Notes: generated by a model from the sequence alone, not told the origin. Positions 36,677-47,160 are shown, counted from the first letter of the stretch. The stretch: DNA of 64,000 bases from Liminaster sp045576355 (GCA_045576355.1 JAZNGG010000007.1:1-64000); one strand, 5' to 3'. Numbers and translations are program-made.

Positions 36677-37897
36677 ATGCAAACGTTTGCCACATACATC
36701 GAATATGTTTTAATGACCCGACACTATGTTTTTGTGTCAGGCATTGGTGGTTGGATGTTAAAAAAAGTACCTGGGAAAATAGTCCTCGACAATAAGGCAA
36801 ATGAAAGCAACAATATCTCTGATAGTTTCCACTTGATTCCTCCTCATGTAGAAATCCAATTCAATCGGTTTATCACCCACGATGATGGGATATTGATAGA
36901 TACATATATGCAAGTAGAGGGAGCAAGTTACGATGAAGCAAATGCAATTATCAAACATGAAGTTAATAATATCATTACCCAATTACATAAAAACAAAGAG
37001 TATCAATTAGGGTCTCTCGGTATTTTACGTTTGGACAATGATCACCACATTTTTTTTGAACCGTCTCAATCAACAAGAGTAGATAATGACTTTTGGGGCT
37101 TTGAAGAAATCGCCATATCCCCTATACGACAAAAAATAGAAAATAGTAAAGAGCAACATCTGATAGTTGATAATAAATCTTCCGAAGACACTATTATAAT
37201 ACCTTTACGGAAAAGTTGGCTTCAAAAAATTGCTGTTGTTGCCATAATACTTATTTGTTTTTTTATTAATACTGGACACCAAACAAACAATAATGGTGAA
37301 AACTATGCGTCTGTTATAGATCATGATATTCTTATAGGGAAAAGGAAACCAAACATAGATATCAGCCATCCTTGGGAAACGAATGTAGATGATTCCAATA
37401 TTAAAGAACCTATACAACAATCTGAACAAAAAACAAATGGCAACTTACTTCCTGTAGTTCATTCTCTTCAACCCACTTTTAATAAAAGTCAATGGATAGA
37501 AACTAAAGATAATGGAATAAAAACAACTACAAGTCATAATATTAACAACTCTCCCAATGGTCGGATTTATTACATCATTGTTGCTAGTTGTTCATCTCAG
37601 AGAGAAGCAGATCATAAACTTAAAAAATTATCACAACAAGGTTATGATCATATAGGTATATTACAAAGAGATGGTCGTTATCGATTATACATCAATGTTT
37701 TCGGATTAAAATCCGAAGCAGAACATTATCTATTTGGACTTCGAGAAGTTTCTGCGTTCCATGATGCGTGGTTACTTCCAATTCGTCTTGATTCACTTTC
37801 GCGTAATAGTAAAAATCAAAATAATGAACAATTATCTATGGAATTGTCGCACCTTACAACCAGAACAGATAGAGACCAAGGAGGTTTTAGCAGCTGA
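36677..37897 (+). CDS. HU-CCDC81 and SPOR domain protein
   Basis: A 406-residue Bacteroidota envelope protein. The N-terminus ('YIEYVLMTRHYVFVSGIGGWMLKKVPGKI', 'VEIQFNRFITHDDGIL', 'YQLGSLGILRLD') corresponds to the HU-like CCDC81 pair found in this phylum. A single membrane helix is at about 180-196 ('KIAVVAIILICFFI'), followed by a disordered linker, then a SPOR domain (about 294-375, 'RIYYIIVASCSSQREADHKL') that binds denuded septal peptidoglycan. Such proteins sit at the division site with the HU-like part in the cytoplasm. Its last 74 bp overlap the start of recJ. Confidence 0.87.
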   Translation: MQTFATYIEYVLMTRHYVFVSGIGGWMLKKVPGKIVLDNKANESNNISDSFHLIPPHVEIQFNRFITHDDGILIDTYMQVEGASYDEANAIIKHEVNNIITQLHKNKEYQLGSLGILRLDNDHHIFFEPSQSTRVDNDFWGFEEIAISPIRQKIENSKEQHLIVDNKSSEDTIIIPLRKSWLQKIAVVAIILICFFINTGHQTNNNGENYASVIDHDILIGKRKPNIDISHPWETNVDDSNIKEPIQQSEQKTNGNLLPVVHSLQPTFNKSQWIETKDNGIKTTTSHNINNSPNGRIYYIIVASCSSQREADHKLKKLSQQGYDHIGILQRDGRYRLYINVFGLKSEAEHYLFGLREVSAFHDAWLLPIRLDSLSRNSKNQNNEQLSMELSHLTTRTDRDQGGFSS

Positions 37898-39641
37898 ATT
37901 AAAGCTCAATCCGATTATCTGCGAACTGCTCATCAAAAGAGGGATCACAAATACTGAAGATGCTCGTCACTTCTTTAGACCACAATTATCCTCTGGATTA
38001 CACGATCCCTTTTTGATGAAGGATATGGACAAGGCCGTGGCTCGACTTAACGAGGCAATAGGAAAAAAAGAAAAGATATTAATCTATGGAGATTATGATG
38101 TTGACGGGACATCAGCCGTAGCACTAGTTTATCGATTCCTACGCAACTATTATTCGGCTCTTGACTATTACATTCCAGATCGATACGATGATGGATATGG
38201 TATTTCTGAAAAAGGTGTGGATTATGCATATGACAAGGGGATAAAGCTTGTCATTACTTTAGACTGCGGCATCAAAGCAGTAAAAATGATCCGTTATGCA
38301 AAGGAAAAGGGAATAGACTTTATTATTTGTGATCATCACAAACCAGATGAAGAACTACCAGAAGCTGTAGCAATTTTAGACCCTAAAAGAGAAGATGACA
38401 CATACCCATATAGACATCTGTCTGCGTGTGGTGTAGGTCTCAAATTTATGCAGGCCTTTGCCCATGATAATGGTTTTAATGAATTACAGCTTATTTATCC
38501 ATTATTAGATCTTTGTGCAATCAGCATCGCATCAGACATTGTTCCGATCACAGGTGAAAATAGAGTATTAGCCTTTAACGGATTACGAAGACTAAACGAA
38601 CAAGCATGTAACGGACTTAAAGCGATTATAGATTTATGTGGTTTAGGGAAAAAAGAACTAACTAACTCTGATATAGTTTTTAAAATAGGGCCTCGTATTA
38701 ATGCCTCTGGGCGTATGATGTGTGGTAAAGAAGCTGTTGACCTATTGATTGCCAAAGATATGGAAACAGCAAAAGCTTGTGCCGAACATATTGCAGACTA
38801 TAATGAGAGTCGTAAAGAATTAGACAAACGAGTTACCGAAGAAGCAATAGCTCAAGTAGAGGCTGAAGGAAATCTCGACAACAAAAAAAGTATTTTAGTT
38901 TTCAATCCCAATTGGCACAAAGGAATTATTGGCATTGTTGCATCTAGACTAACAGAACACTATTATCGTCCTGCAATCGTACTGACTAGTGCAAACGGGT
39001 TTGCTAGTGGATCAGCCCGAAGCATACAAGGATTTAGTGTTTATAATGCAATCGAATCTTGTAGAGATCTTGTCGAAAATTTTGGTGGGCACTCTTATGC
39101 TTCCGGACTGACACTTCGTGAAGAAAACATCCCTGAACTGACACGTCGTATCGAAGAATATGTTGAGAAACACATTACCCCGGCACAAGAACAGCAACAC
39201 TTAGACATCGATATGGAGATTTCTTTTAAAGATGCCACACCTCGCCTATACAAACAACTAAAATCACTTGCGCCATTTGGTCCAGGGAACAATAAACCTC
39301 TATTCGTTTCTCGGAATATTTCTGATTATGGTACGAGCCGTATTGTCGGAAAAGAATCTGAACATATACGATTAGAATTAATTGACCCCGAAACCGGATT
39401 TATTCAAAATGGCATTGCATTTAATCAGGCTGACAAATTTGATATCATAAAAAGTGGGAAACCATTTGATATCGTTTATACCATCGAAGAAAACTCCTAC
39501 AATACTGGTAACATCCAATTGCTCATCAAAGATATCAAAGAGAGTAATACCCCTAACACTTATCATTGTGATGATGATGTTTACCATCACACCGAAGGAG
39601 AGCATTTAGATGTTGGAAGTCTTCAAAGTGTACATGCCTAA
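37824..39641 (+). CDS. recJ: Single-stranded-DNA exonuclease RecJ
   Basis: RecJ is a 5'-3' ssDNA exonuclease in recombination and mismatch repair. The 605-residue protein has the DHH-family motifs 'IYGDYDVDGTSAVAL', 'VITLDCGIKAV', 'FIICDHHKPDEELP' and the DHHA1 part 'GHSYASGLTLREENIPEL'. The frame is open from 37734, but ATG 37824 ('MNNYLWNCRTLQPEQ') matches the usual RecJ N-terminus. That start lies inside the 3' end of the HU/SPOR gene, an overlap of 74 bp in another frame. recQ follows by 12 bp, forming a recombination pair. Confidence 0.96.
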   Translation: MNNYLWNCRTLQPEQIETKEVLAAELKLNPIICELLIKRGITNTEDARHFFRPQLSSGLHDPFLMKDMDKAVARLNEAIGKKEKILIYGDYDVDGTSAVALVYRFLRNYYSALDYYIPDRYDDGYGISEKGVDYAYDKGIKLVITLDCGIKAVKMIRYAKEKGIDFIICDHHKPDEELPEAVAILDPKREDDTYPYRHLSACGVGLKFMQAFAHDNGFNELQLIYPLLDLCAISIASDIVPITGENRVLAFNGLRRLNEQACNGLKAIIDLCGLGKKELTNSDIVFKIGPRINASGRMMCGKEAVDLLIAKDMETAKACAEHIADYNESRKELDKRVTEEAIAQVEAEGNLDNKKSILVFNPNWHKGIIGIVASRLTEHYYRPAIVLTSANGFASGSARSIQGFSVYNAIESCRDLVENFGGHSYASGLTLREENIPELTRRIEEYVEKHITPAQEQQHLDIDMEISFKDATPRLYKQLKSLAPFGPGNNKPLFVSRNISDYGTSRIVGKESEHIRLELIDPETGFIQNGIAFNQADKFDIIKSGKPFDIVYTIEENSYNTGNIQLLIKDIKESNTPNTYHCDDDVYHHTEGEHLDVGSLQSVHA

Positions 39642-39653
39642 TAGGGTTGTATA

Positions 39654-41642
39654 ATGATGGCTGACATTCACGAAATACTAAAACAATATTGGGGATATGA
39701 TAGTTTTCGACCACTTCAGGAAGAGATTATCAGATCTGTCCTAGATGGGCATGACACATTAGGGTTGCTCCCTACCGGTGGAGGGAAAAGTATAACATTC
39801 CAAATTCCAGCATTAGCACTGAGCGGTTTGACAATTGTTGTCACACCGCTTATTGCACTTATGAAAGATCAAGTAGATCATCTCAAGGAAAGAGGGATAA
39901 AAGCAGCTACAGTCCACTTAGGAATGACTCATAGTGAAATTCTTACTACTTACGAAAAAGTCATAAGCCAAAACTATAAGTTTCTATATTTATCCCCAGA
40001 GCGTATCGGGACCTCTCTATTTCAAGCAAAACTTCAGTATATGAACGTCTGTATGCTTGTAGTTGATGAAGCCCATTGTATCTCTCAATGGGGATATGAT
40101 TTCAGACCGGCATACTTAAAAATCGCTGAGCTTAGAAAACTTTTAAAACCCAACATCCCGGTGATGGCCCTCACGGCAACTGCTACTCCGGATGTGGTAA
40201 TTGATATAAAAAATAAATTACATTTCAAAAAGGGATCGAAAACATTTCAATCATCATTCGAACGCTCTAATTTAACCTATTCTGTTCGATATGTAGAAGA
40301 CAAACTTGGTACAATAGTACGTCTTTTACAAAATATCGAATGTGCCATTGTATATGTTAGAAGTAGAAAAAAATGCAAGGAGATTTCCGAACAATTACAG
40401 ATAAATCATATCAATGCCACTTATTTTCATGCAGGGTTAAGTTCTCAAGAAAAACTGCAACGACAAGAAAATTGGATACAAGGAAACACCCATGTAATTG
40501 TGACGACCAATGCTTTTGGCATGGGCATTGACAAACCCAATGTACGATTGGTCATACATTTAGACATCCCTCCCTCTCCTGAAGAATATTTTCAAGAAGC
40601 AGGAAGAGCCGGAAGAGACGGTAAACCAGCAGAAGCTATATTGTTAGTGATGAAAGAAGATAAAAACAGGCTTCTGAAACATCTCGAAGAAGAATACCCG
40701 GAAAGAGATTTCATAAGAATGGTATATGAAAAATTAGCATCATTTTTCCAAATTGCTATAGGTGCAGGTAACAATTCCTCTTTTGAGTTTGACATATTTC
40801 AATTTTGTTATGCCTACCATCTTAATCTCACCTCGACATATTATGCTTTAAAAATTCTCGAACAAGGGGAGTATCTCGCCTATCACGAAGACCCGGAACG
40901 TTTGAGCAGAGTCATAATGACCTGCACAAAAGAGCATTTATACCATGTAAACATCGATAGTGAAGGTCAAAAAATCCTGAATGCTCTACTTAGACTATAC
41001 ACAGGCTTATTTGCTGATTTCACCTATATCAGCGAAAAACGAATCATGGAGTTTACCCATCTTGATCGCGAAACGGTCTATCAAAAGTTACTCATGCTTA
41101 CACGCATGCGTATCCTTCATTACATCCCTGCACGACAAAAACCTGCGATTTTGTTTTTAACACCTCGTTTAGAGACTGACGAAATACGCATTAGAAAAGA
41201 AATATTTGAAGACCGGAAAAAGCGACAGGCCACACGCATTCGATCCATTATCAATTATGTAAATAATTTGGATACATGCCGAATGAAACAACTATTAAAC
41301 TATTTTGGCGAAGACATCAGACATAATTGTGGAAAGTGTGATGTGTGCATAAATAGTCATGCGATAATTTCAAACACCTCTTCATTCAAAACCTCTGATA
41401 AAGAAGCTACAGAAATCCATAAACATATACTATCTCTATTACAAAGAGCAGAAATTCCTCTACTCCCTATAGAAATATCCCATTTGTTAAAGCAATATGA
41501 ACCTCAGCAAATTGCCCAAATACTCCAATTGATGTTAGATTTAGAAGAAATCTATATTGACAAACAAAAACACATTCGCCTTATAGGAGACCACAGCTAC
41601 TATAAGGTTTCAGAACTCTGTCCCAAACCTAAATCTCAATAA
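39654..41642 (+). CDS. recQ: ATP-dependent DNA helicase RecQ
   Basis: A 662-residue superfamily 2 helicase. TGGGKS is at 41-46, DEAH in 'LVVDEAHCISQWGYDFRPAYL', 'MALTATATPDV' is motif III, and 'VTTNAFGMGIDKPNVRLVIH' with 'EYFQEAGRAGRDG' are motifs V/VI. The RQC zinc site is 'DTCRMKQLLNYFGEDIRHNCGKCDVC'. No clear HRDC domain is seen; the C-terminus is a divergent helical extension. Pairing with recJ suggests joint function in RecF-type repair. Two consecutive ATGs (39654, 39657) are possible starts. Confidence 0.96.
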   Translation: MMADIHEILKQYWGYDSFRPLQEEIIRSVLDGHDTLGLLPTGGGKSITFQIPALALSGLTIVVTPLIALMKDQVDHLKERGIKAATVHLGMTHSEILTTYEKVISQNYKFLYLSPERIGTSLFQAKLQYMNVCMLVVDEAHCISQWGYDFRPAYLKIAELRKLLKPNIPVMALTATATPDVVIDIKNKLHFKKGSKTFQSSFERSNLTYSVRYVEDKLGTIVRLLQNIECAIVYVRSRKKCKEISEQLQINHINATYFHAGLSSQEKLQRQENWIQGNTHVIVTTNAFGMGIDKPNVRLVIHLDIPPSPEEYFQEAGRAGRDGKPAEAILLVMKEDKNRLLKHLEEEYPERDFIRMVYEKLASFFQIAIGAGNNSSFEFDIFQFCYAYHLNLTSTYYALKILEQGEYLAYHEDPERLSRVIMTCTKEHLYHVNIDSEGQKILNALLRLYTGLFADFTYISEKRIMEFTHLDRETVYQKLLMLTRMRILHYIPARQKPAILFLTPRLETDEIRIRKEIFEDRKKRQATRIRSIINYVNNLDTCRMKQLLNYFGEDIRHNCGKCDVCINSHAIISNTSSFKTSDKEATEIHKHILSLLQRAEIPLLPIEISHLLKQYEPQQIAQILQLMLDLEEIYIDKQKHIRLIGDHSYYKVSELCPKPKSQ

Positions 41643-41677
41643 AGACCATAAATAAGCGCCCCAAATAAAGATATATT

Positions 41678-42844
41678 ATGCCTGGAATATATATACATAT
41701 ACCTTTTTGTGCATCACGATGCATTTATTGCGACTTTTATTCCACCACGCAGTCTCATTATATAGAAAAATACATTGAAGCTCTAATACATGAAATACAA
41801 CTACGCAAACATGAAATATCCAATAGTAGTTCTCCAATAAAAACCATTTATATCGGAGGTGGAACACCATCTCAACTTCCCCAAAAAACTTTATTAAAAT
41901 TTATAGAAGAACTACAAAAACAAATAGATATTTCTGAGATAGAAGAATTTACTTTAGAAGCAAATCCTGAAGATCTAACATCAGATTATATTTCTGTTAT
42001 CGCAAAAACACCCATAAATCGCATCAGTATGGGGGTACAATCTTTTATTGATCAAGAATTAAAATTATTACATCGCCGCCACGATAGCATTAGACCAACA
42101 GAAGCAATAGCAGATCTTCGAAAATTCGGAATAAACAATATAAGCATAGACCTCATGTATGGTCTTCCTGCTCAAACCCTATCATCTTGGGAAGAAAGCA
42201 TCAATAGAGCTATAAATTTGAAAGTCAATCATGTTTCTGCATATTGTTTAAGTGTTGAAGAAAAAACGAAACTTCATCATCTAATTAAAGAGGGAAAACT
42301 ATCAATTGCCGACGAAGAAACTTGTTTAAAGATGGCCACTCTATTAAAAAAACAACTCGGCAAAGTCGGTTATGAACAATATGAAATTTCCAACTATGCT
42401 TTTCCCGGATTTCATTCAATACATAATTCTTCTTATTGGACCGGAGACCCTTATTGGGGATTTGGACCAGGAGCTCATAGTTATGATGGTACAAGGACAC
42501 GATCATGGAATGATCAAAATATTATAAGTTATATTAAAGGAGATAATATTAGGCAGACTGAATCCTTGACAGATATTGATCTATACAACGAGAAGATAAT
42601 GCTCTCCTTACGTACTATAGAGGGTCTTCGTACAAATAGATTGAATAATGTTTTTCAATCAATTCCAAAGCTACAAAACCATTTTTTCAATAAACTACCG
42701 GACTTAGAAAAAAATGGCTGGATTATCATCGAAAGCCAACAATCGAGACTAGATTGTTCTGATATTAAAATCAGACTCTCTGAAAGAGGTTTTTCTATGG
42801 CAGATGAAGTAATCAGACAATTATTTTATCTGCCAGATGATTAA
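41678..42844 (+). CDS. hemW: Radical SAM heme chaperone HemW
   Basis: A 388-residue radical SAM protein formerly annotated as oxygen-independent coproporphyrinogen oxidase. The cluster cysteines are C11, C15 and C18 in 'CASRCIYCDFYS'. 'YIGGGTPSQL', 'EANPEDLT', 'NRISMGVQSF' and 'DLMYGLPAQT' follow as in HemW. HemN's extra N-terminal Cys and elongated N-terminus are lacking, favouring the heme-trafficking HemW. It follows recQ by 35 bp. Confidence 0.92.
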   Translation: MPGIYIHIPFCASRCIYCDFYSTTQSHYIEKYIEALIHEIQLRKHEISNSSSPIKTIYIGGGTPSQLPQKTLLKFIEELQKQIDISEIEEFTLEANPEDLTSDYISVIAKTPINRISMGVQSFIDQELKLLHRRHDSIRPTEAIADLRKFGINNISIDLMYGLPAQTLSSWEESINRAINLKVNHVSAYCLSVEEKTKLHHLIKEGKLSIADEETCLKMATLLKKQLGKVGYEQYEISNYAFPGFHSIHNSSYWTGDPYWGFGPGAHSYDGTRTRSWNDQNIISYIKGDNIRQTESLTDIDLYNEKIMLSLRTIEGLRTNRLNNVFQSIPKLQNHFFNKLPDLEKNGWIIIESQQSRLDCSDIKIRLSERGFSMADEVIRQLFYLPDD

Positions 42845-42999
42845 TAAGATTATATCATCAATTAGTGGAAATTGGCTTACTCAATTATCAATTTAGGAAT
42901 TTATCTCTCGTTTTTTTCATAAAAGGAGGGCAATTCAATTAAAATCACTACCTTTGCAAATGAAAATCATATAGATATTCCAATATAAAAATAAAAAGA

Positions 43000-43875
43000 A
43001 TGAAACGTAATATCATCATTATCACTACTACATCTTTAGCCGTACTCCTATTTTTCTGTGCAGGATATTACATTTGGCATCAACAACAAACTATCGATAT
43101 ATTAACCGAGCAATTTGCCATTGAAAAAGAAGAATTACAAAATGAATATTCTCAACTTGCCATTCAATATGAAGGCTACAAACTAACTGTAAACAATGAT
43201 TCGTTAGAACAAAAATTAGAAGACCAACGCATAAAAATGCAACGTTTGGTAGAAGAACTTAAACAAACTAAGGCTGCCGATGCTCGTAAAATAAATGCGT
43301 TGAAAAAAGAATTAGAAAACGTTAGAGGTGTATTAAGTTATTATGTGGCACAAGTGGATTCTCTAAATCGTGTCAACGAAGCATTAATATCTGAGAACCA
43401 AAGCTATAAAAAACAGATTCGTACTGCTGTAAAAAATAACGAACAGTTAAAAAAAGAGAACGAACAATTAGAAAAGCAAGTGACTCTTGCCGCACACTTA
43501 GAGGCGACAGCTCAAAAAGTAGTCGCACTTAACTCCCGCAACAAAGAGACTAGTTCCATCAAAAAAGTGAAAACTCTGCGTTTAGACTTCTCAATAGCTA
43601 AAAATATCACAGCCGAAATCGGTCAGAAAGACATATATGTCCGAATACTCAAACCCAACGAAGAAGTTTTGATCAATGAAAAAAGCGGAAAATTCAGCTA
43701 TGATAATACTATGTTGGATTATTCCATCACTAAGAGTATTGAATATGGGGGAGAAGAGACCCCTGTGACCATGTTCTGGAACCGCAATGAAACGCTAACC
43801 CCCGGGACCTACGTTTTTGAGATTTTCTGTGATGGAAAACAAATTGGCAATACAAGGTTGAATCTAAAAAAATAA
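43000..43875 (+). CDS. Membrane-anchored coiled-coil protein
   Basis: A 291-residue protein of unknown function: one N-terminal membrane helix (about 5-24, 'IIITTTSLAVLLFFCAGYYIW'), a long coiled coil (about 30-175), then a beta-rich domain ('LRLDFSIAKNITAEIGQKDIYVRILKPNEEVL', ending 'YVFEIFCDGKQIGNTRLNLKK'). The C-terminal domain should be periplasmic. TACCTTTG at 42949-42956 may be a -7 box without a good -33. The following yihY gene is 93 bp away. Similar proteins seem widespread in Bacteroidales; I know no characterised member. Confidence 0.8.
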   Translation: MKRNIIIITTTSLAVLLFFCAGYYIWHQQQTIDILTEQFAIEKEELQNEYSQLAIQYEGYKLTVNNDSLEQKLEDQRIKMQRLVEELKQTKAADARKINALKKELENVRGVLSYYVAQVDSLNRVNEALISENQSYKKQIRTAVKNNEQLKKENEQLEKQVTLAAHLEATAQKVVALNSRNKETSSIKKVKTLRLDFSIAKNITAEIGQKDIYVRILKPNEEVLINEKSGKFSYDNTMLDYSITKSIEYGGEETPVTMFWNRNETLTPGTYVFEIFCDGKQIGNTRLNLKK

Positions 43876-43968
43876 TTGAGGTTTCTCTTTTTTGGAAACA
43901 ACATTTCATATTTAGTTACCAAATATTCTCAAAGAAGAATTGAATAGCTACGATTCAAGTGTTCTATT

Positions 43969-45414
43969 ATGAAAAAAATCAAAAATAAACCTTTTTCTGC
44001 GCCCCACCTCAAAATTAAAAAAGCAGATATACACGCTTCCAATCGTCGAAAACCCGGCATGATCAAATGGAGGAAACTTAAATATTTCTTCTATAAATGC
44101 TGGAGATTCGTTACCTATGACATTTGGCGCATTACAGCACAAGATGCCTCCGGCATATATAGATGGTTAATCAGTGTAGTCAAAGCTCTGATACTCTCCG
44201 TTCGCTTCTTTGTTAGCGACCGAATGATGGAGAAAGCCTCCGCGTTGACCTACAATACACTTCTAGCTTTAGTACCACTCATAGCCCTTATGTTAGGCAT
44301 CGGTAGAGGTTTTGGACTACAGGATGTCCTAAATGATACACTTCAAAACATATTTCCCGGACAAAAAGAGGCTATCGAATATTGTTTTGAATTTGCAAAT
44401 AATTATCTGGCGCACTCCAAAACCGGAGTGGTCATGGGATTAGGTGTTGTTTTGCTGCTTTGGGTAATTATTAGTTTGATTGGCAACATCGAATCAGTAT
44501 TTAACCAGATATGGCAACAAAAAAAATCACGATCAACAGTCAGAAAATTTACTGATTATCTCAGCATCATTATTGTCGTTCCACTTATCGTTTTTCTGTC
44601 AAGCGGTATCCAAATTTTCCTACAGACATTCTTAAAAACAGATTACGTTGATGCAACGATAAGCCAAGCCATGCAGAATGCTCTCAAAATCGCACCCTAT
44701 GTTTTGACCATTCTCGTTTTTACAGCTGTCTATATCATCATTCCAAATACAAAAGTGCGAATCATAAACGCTCTTGTAGCGGGAGCCATAGCCGGATGTG
44801 GTTTTCAGGTTTTCCAAACTCTATACATCAGCGGACAGATTTGGGTGGCTAAATACAATGCCATTTATGGTAGTTTTGCGGCCCTTCCACTCCTTTTGCT
44901 TTGGGTACAAATGTCATGGGTCATCTGTCTTTATGGAGCAGAGTTAGCCTATGCTTCACAAAACATCAAGAATTTCGATTTTGAGAAAGACACTCAAAAT
45001 TTATCCCGCAGGTATTTTGACTTCTTGACAGTCGTTGTAGCAGGCATAATTTATAATCGATTTAAGCAAGGGGAAGAGGGATTGACTACTGAGGAATTGA
45101 CTGACTATCTTCATCTCCCGTCCAAACTAACCAATAAAATAACAGCCAGATTAGACGAAATAGATGTAATTAGAGAAACTGTAGATCGAGGTAATAGAGA
45201 TCGCCACTATTGGTCTCCGGGGATTTCCCCAGACACATTAACTATTGGGATGCTTATCGAACGAATCGGCAACCAAGGTAGTGAAGATTTAAAAATTAAT
45301 TATAAGAAAGCTTTTGATAATGAGTGGCAAACACTTCGATGCTTAGACGAACAGATCATACATGAAGCCGATCATTTGGTCAGTGACATAGTCTTACCCA
45401 AAGAAATCAGATAA
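43969..45414 (+). CDS. YihY/BrkB family inner-membrane protein
   Basis: A 481-residue protein with a basic cytosolic N-terminus (about 1-80), six membrane helices (about 90-330) and a C-terminal domain of about 130 residues that looks like a winged helix ('LTTEELTDYLHLPSKLTNKITARLDEIDVI'). 'KASALTYNTLLALVPLIALMLGIGRGFG' and 'AKYNAIYGSFAALPLLLLWVQMSWVICLYGAELAY' are the family signatures. Members were once called ribonuclease BN but are membrane proteins thought to move anionic phospholipids. It ends 4 bp before tldD. Confidence 0.92.
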   Translation: MKKIKNKPFSAPHLKIKKADIHASNRRKPGMIKWRKLKYFFYKCWRFVTYDIWRITAQDASGIYRWLISVVKALILSVRFFVSDRMMEKASALTYNTLLALVPLIALMLGIGRGFGLQDVLNDTLQNIFPGQKEAIEYCFEFANNYLAHSKTGVVMGLGVVLLLWVIISLIGNIESVFNQIWQQKKSRSTVRKFTDYLSIIIVVPLIVFLSSGIQIFLQTFLKTDYVDATISQAMQNALKIAPYVLTILVFTAVYIIIPNTKVRIINALVAGAIAGCGFQVFQTLYISGQIWVAKYNAIYGSFAALPLLLLWVQMSWVICLYGAELAYASQNIKNFDFEKDTQNLSRRYFDFLTVVVAGIIYNRFKQGEEGLTTEELTDYLHLPSKLTNKITARLDEIDVIRETVDRGNRDRHYWSPGISPDTLTIGMLIERIGNQGSEDLKINYKKAFDNEWQTLRCLDEQIIHEADHLVSDIVLPKEIR

Positions 45415-45418
45415 TCTC

Positions 45419-46819
45419 ATGCAACATTTTCCCATAGATATCAATACTCTGTGTGCTATAATTTCTGAAGCCTTATGTCGTGGAGGAGACTACGCTGATA
45501 TTTTTTTAGAGCACTCTTTCAGCACACATTTGACGATGCAGGACGGCATTGTCAATCGTGCTTCAAGCAACATCGATTATGGGGCGGGAATAAGAGTCAT
45601 AGAGAGTGAACGAAGTGGATATGCTTATTGCGAAGAATTGACAACCGCCAACCTTCTTCATGCTGCCCGCACTGCGGCAAATATTGCGACAGGAGACATG
45701 AAATCCTCTATACCGATCCATGTCCAACAGATAAAATTCACCAATCATTATCCCATCGTCCGTTCATGGCAAGATGAGAATCTGGACAATATTATTCCTC
45801 TGTTAATTAGAGGCGAACATTTGCTTAAAGATAAAGATTCGCGCATTCAACGGGTGCAAGGGATGATCTGCTACCGCACCCAACACATCGGATTTATCAA
45901 CTCACTTGGAGAATGGTATGAAGAAACCCGACCGTTGTGTTCCATTTCATTTTCCTGTGTCATTAAAGATGGAGATCGGATAGAGCAAGCACGTGCCTCT
46001 CGATCATTCAGACAAGGTGCAGAAATGCTTACTGACGAACTGATAGACTCCTTAACACAAGAGTGTATAGACAAAGCCCGATTTGCCCTCACCGCCCAAA
46101 GGCCACAAGGAGGAACTATGCCGGTAGTTATGTCTGCCGGAGCAAGTGGCATCCTTCTCCATGAAGCCATCGGCCATGCTTTTGAAGCAGATTTTATCCG
46201 AAAAAATATATCCATTTTTACAAATATGTTAGGCAAAAAGATCTGCAATCCGGCTATTAACGTCATCGATGATGCTACAATCATGGGCAACCGAGGTTCA
46301 GTCAATGTCGATGATGAGGGGACGCTCGGTCAAAAGACCTATTTAGTCAAAGATGGAGTACTGACCGGATTTTTACACGATCGTATATCAGCAAAACATT
46401 TCGGAGTTCCTGCCACCGGCAATGGACGTAGAGAGTCCTTTCGTTCCATGCCACTCCCCCGTATGAGAGCAACTTACATGGAAGGCGGGAATGCCACCGA
46501 AGAAGAGTTAATTCATTCTGTCCGTAGAGGGATCTACGTAAAAGATTTCTCCAATGGACAAGTTCAAATTGGTGCCGGAGATTTCACCTTCTTCGTCAAA
46601 AGTGGATATTTGATAGAAAATGGACATCTCACTCGTCCTCTCAAAGACATAAACATAATCGGCAATGGACCTCAGGCCCTCGCTGACATCGAAGCTGTAG
46701 CCAATAATCCGAAAATTGACAATAGCACATGGATGTGTGGCAAAGATGGACAAAGTTGTCCTGTCACTTGCGGAATGCCCGGAGTACTTGTCAAGCAGCT
46801 TGTTGTCGGAGGAGAATAA
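45419..46819 (+). CDS. tldD: TldD metalloprotease
   Basis: A 466-residue cytosolic zinc peptidase. The active site HEAIGH is at 248-253 ('GILLHEAIGHAFEAD'), with 'GTLGQKTYLVKDGVLTGFLHDRISA' and the third ligand near 'GGQV/CGKDGQSCPVTCGMPG' at the end. TldD normally works with PmbA/TldE in degrading unfolded peptides or maturing modified peptides; no pmbA follows here, so the partner is elsewhere. It is 4 bp after yihY and probably cotranscribed. Confidence 0.94.
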   Translation: MQHFPIDINTLCAIISEALCRGGDYADIFLEHSFSTHLTMQDGIVNRASSNIDYGAGIRVIESERSGYAYCEELTTANLLHAARTAANIATGDMKSSIPIHVQQIKFTNHYPIVRSWQDENLDNIIPLLIRGEHLLKDKDSRIQRVQGMICYRTQHIGFINSLGEWYEETRPLCSISFSCVIKDGDRIEQARASRSFRQGAEMLTDELIDSLTQECIDKARFALTAQRPQGGTMPVVMSAGASGILLHEAIGHAFEADFIRKNISIFTNMLGKKICNPAINVIDDATIMGNRGSVNVDDEGTLGQKTYLVKDGVLTGFLHDRISAKHFGVPATGNGRRESFRSMPLPRMRATYMEGGNATEEELIHSVRRGIYVKDFSNGQVQIGAGDFTFFVKSGYLIENGHLTRPLKDINIIGNGPQALADIEAVANNPKIDNSTWMCGKDGQSCPVTCGMPGVLVKQLVVGGE

Positions 46820-46870
46820 CACTTAATTATCAATAATAACAATCGGTTACACAAATCTCTTTTTTATATT

Positions 46871-46982
46871 TATTTTTGCAATATAGAGAGTGCAATTCAC
46901 ACCATTCTATTGTTAAAAAACTTCATTGCAAAAATTTTCCTATCCCACTTCAATTCACTATCGAATAAAAATATTATTTTTG
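46871..46982 (+). promoter_or_regulatory. Two possible -7 boxes ahead of LRR gene
   Basis: TATTTTTG occurs at 46871-46878 and again at 46975-46982. Neither has TTG at the usual spacing. If the second is used, the LRR transcript has a leader of about 170 nt (46989-47160). Nothing else is seen in the 340-bp gap 46820-47160. Confidence 0.25.
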
Positions 46983-47160
46983 CAAAAATAAATGAAACAA
47001 AACGTGTGGACTCATAACAAATGAAAAAGAATGAAAATGTGAATATCGGGGAATACTGAAATATACATATCTTTTCATCCCAATCCATAATTGTTAGCGT
47101 CTTATCTCATTGTTTTAAATTACCCTTTTGACAAACAAACATATTAAACAATACTACAAA

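Noticed and set aside
37734..37823. Earlier RecJ start
   Set aside because: The extra 30 residues do not resemble RecJ and come from reading the HU/SPOR gene in another frame.
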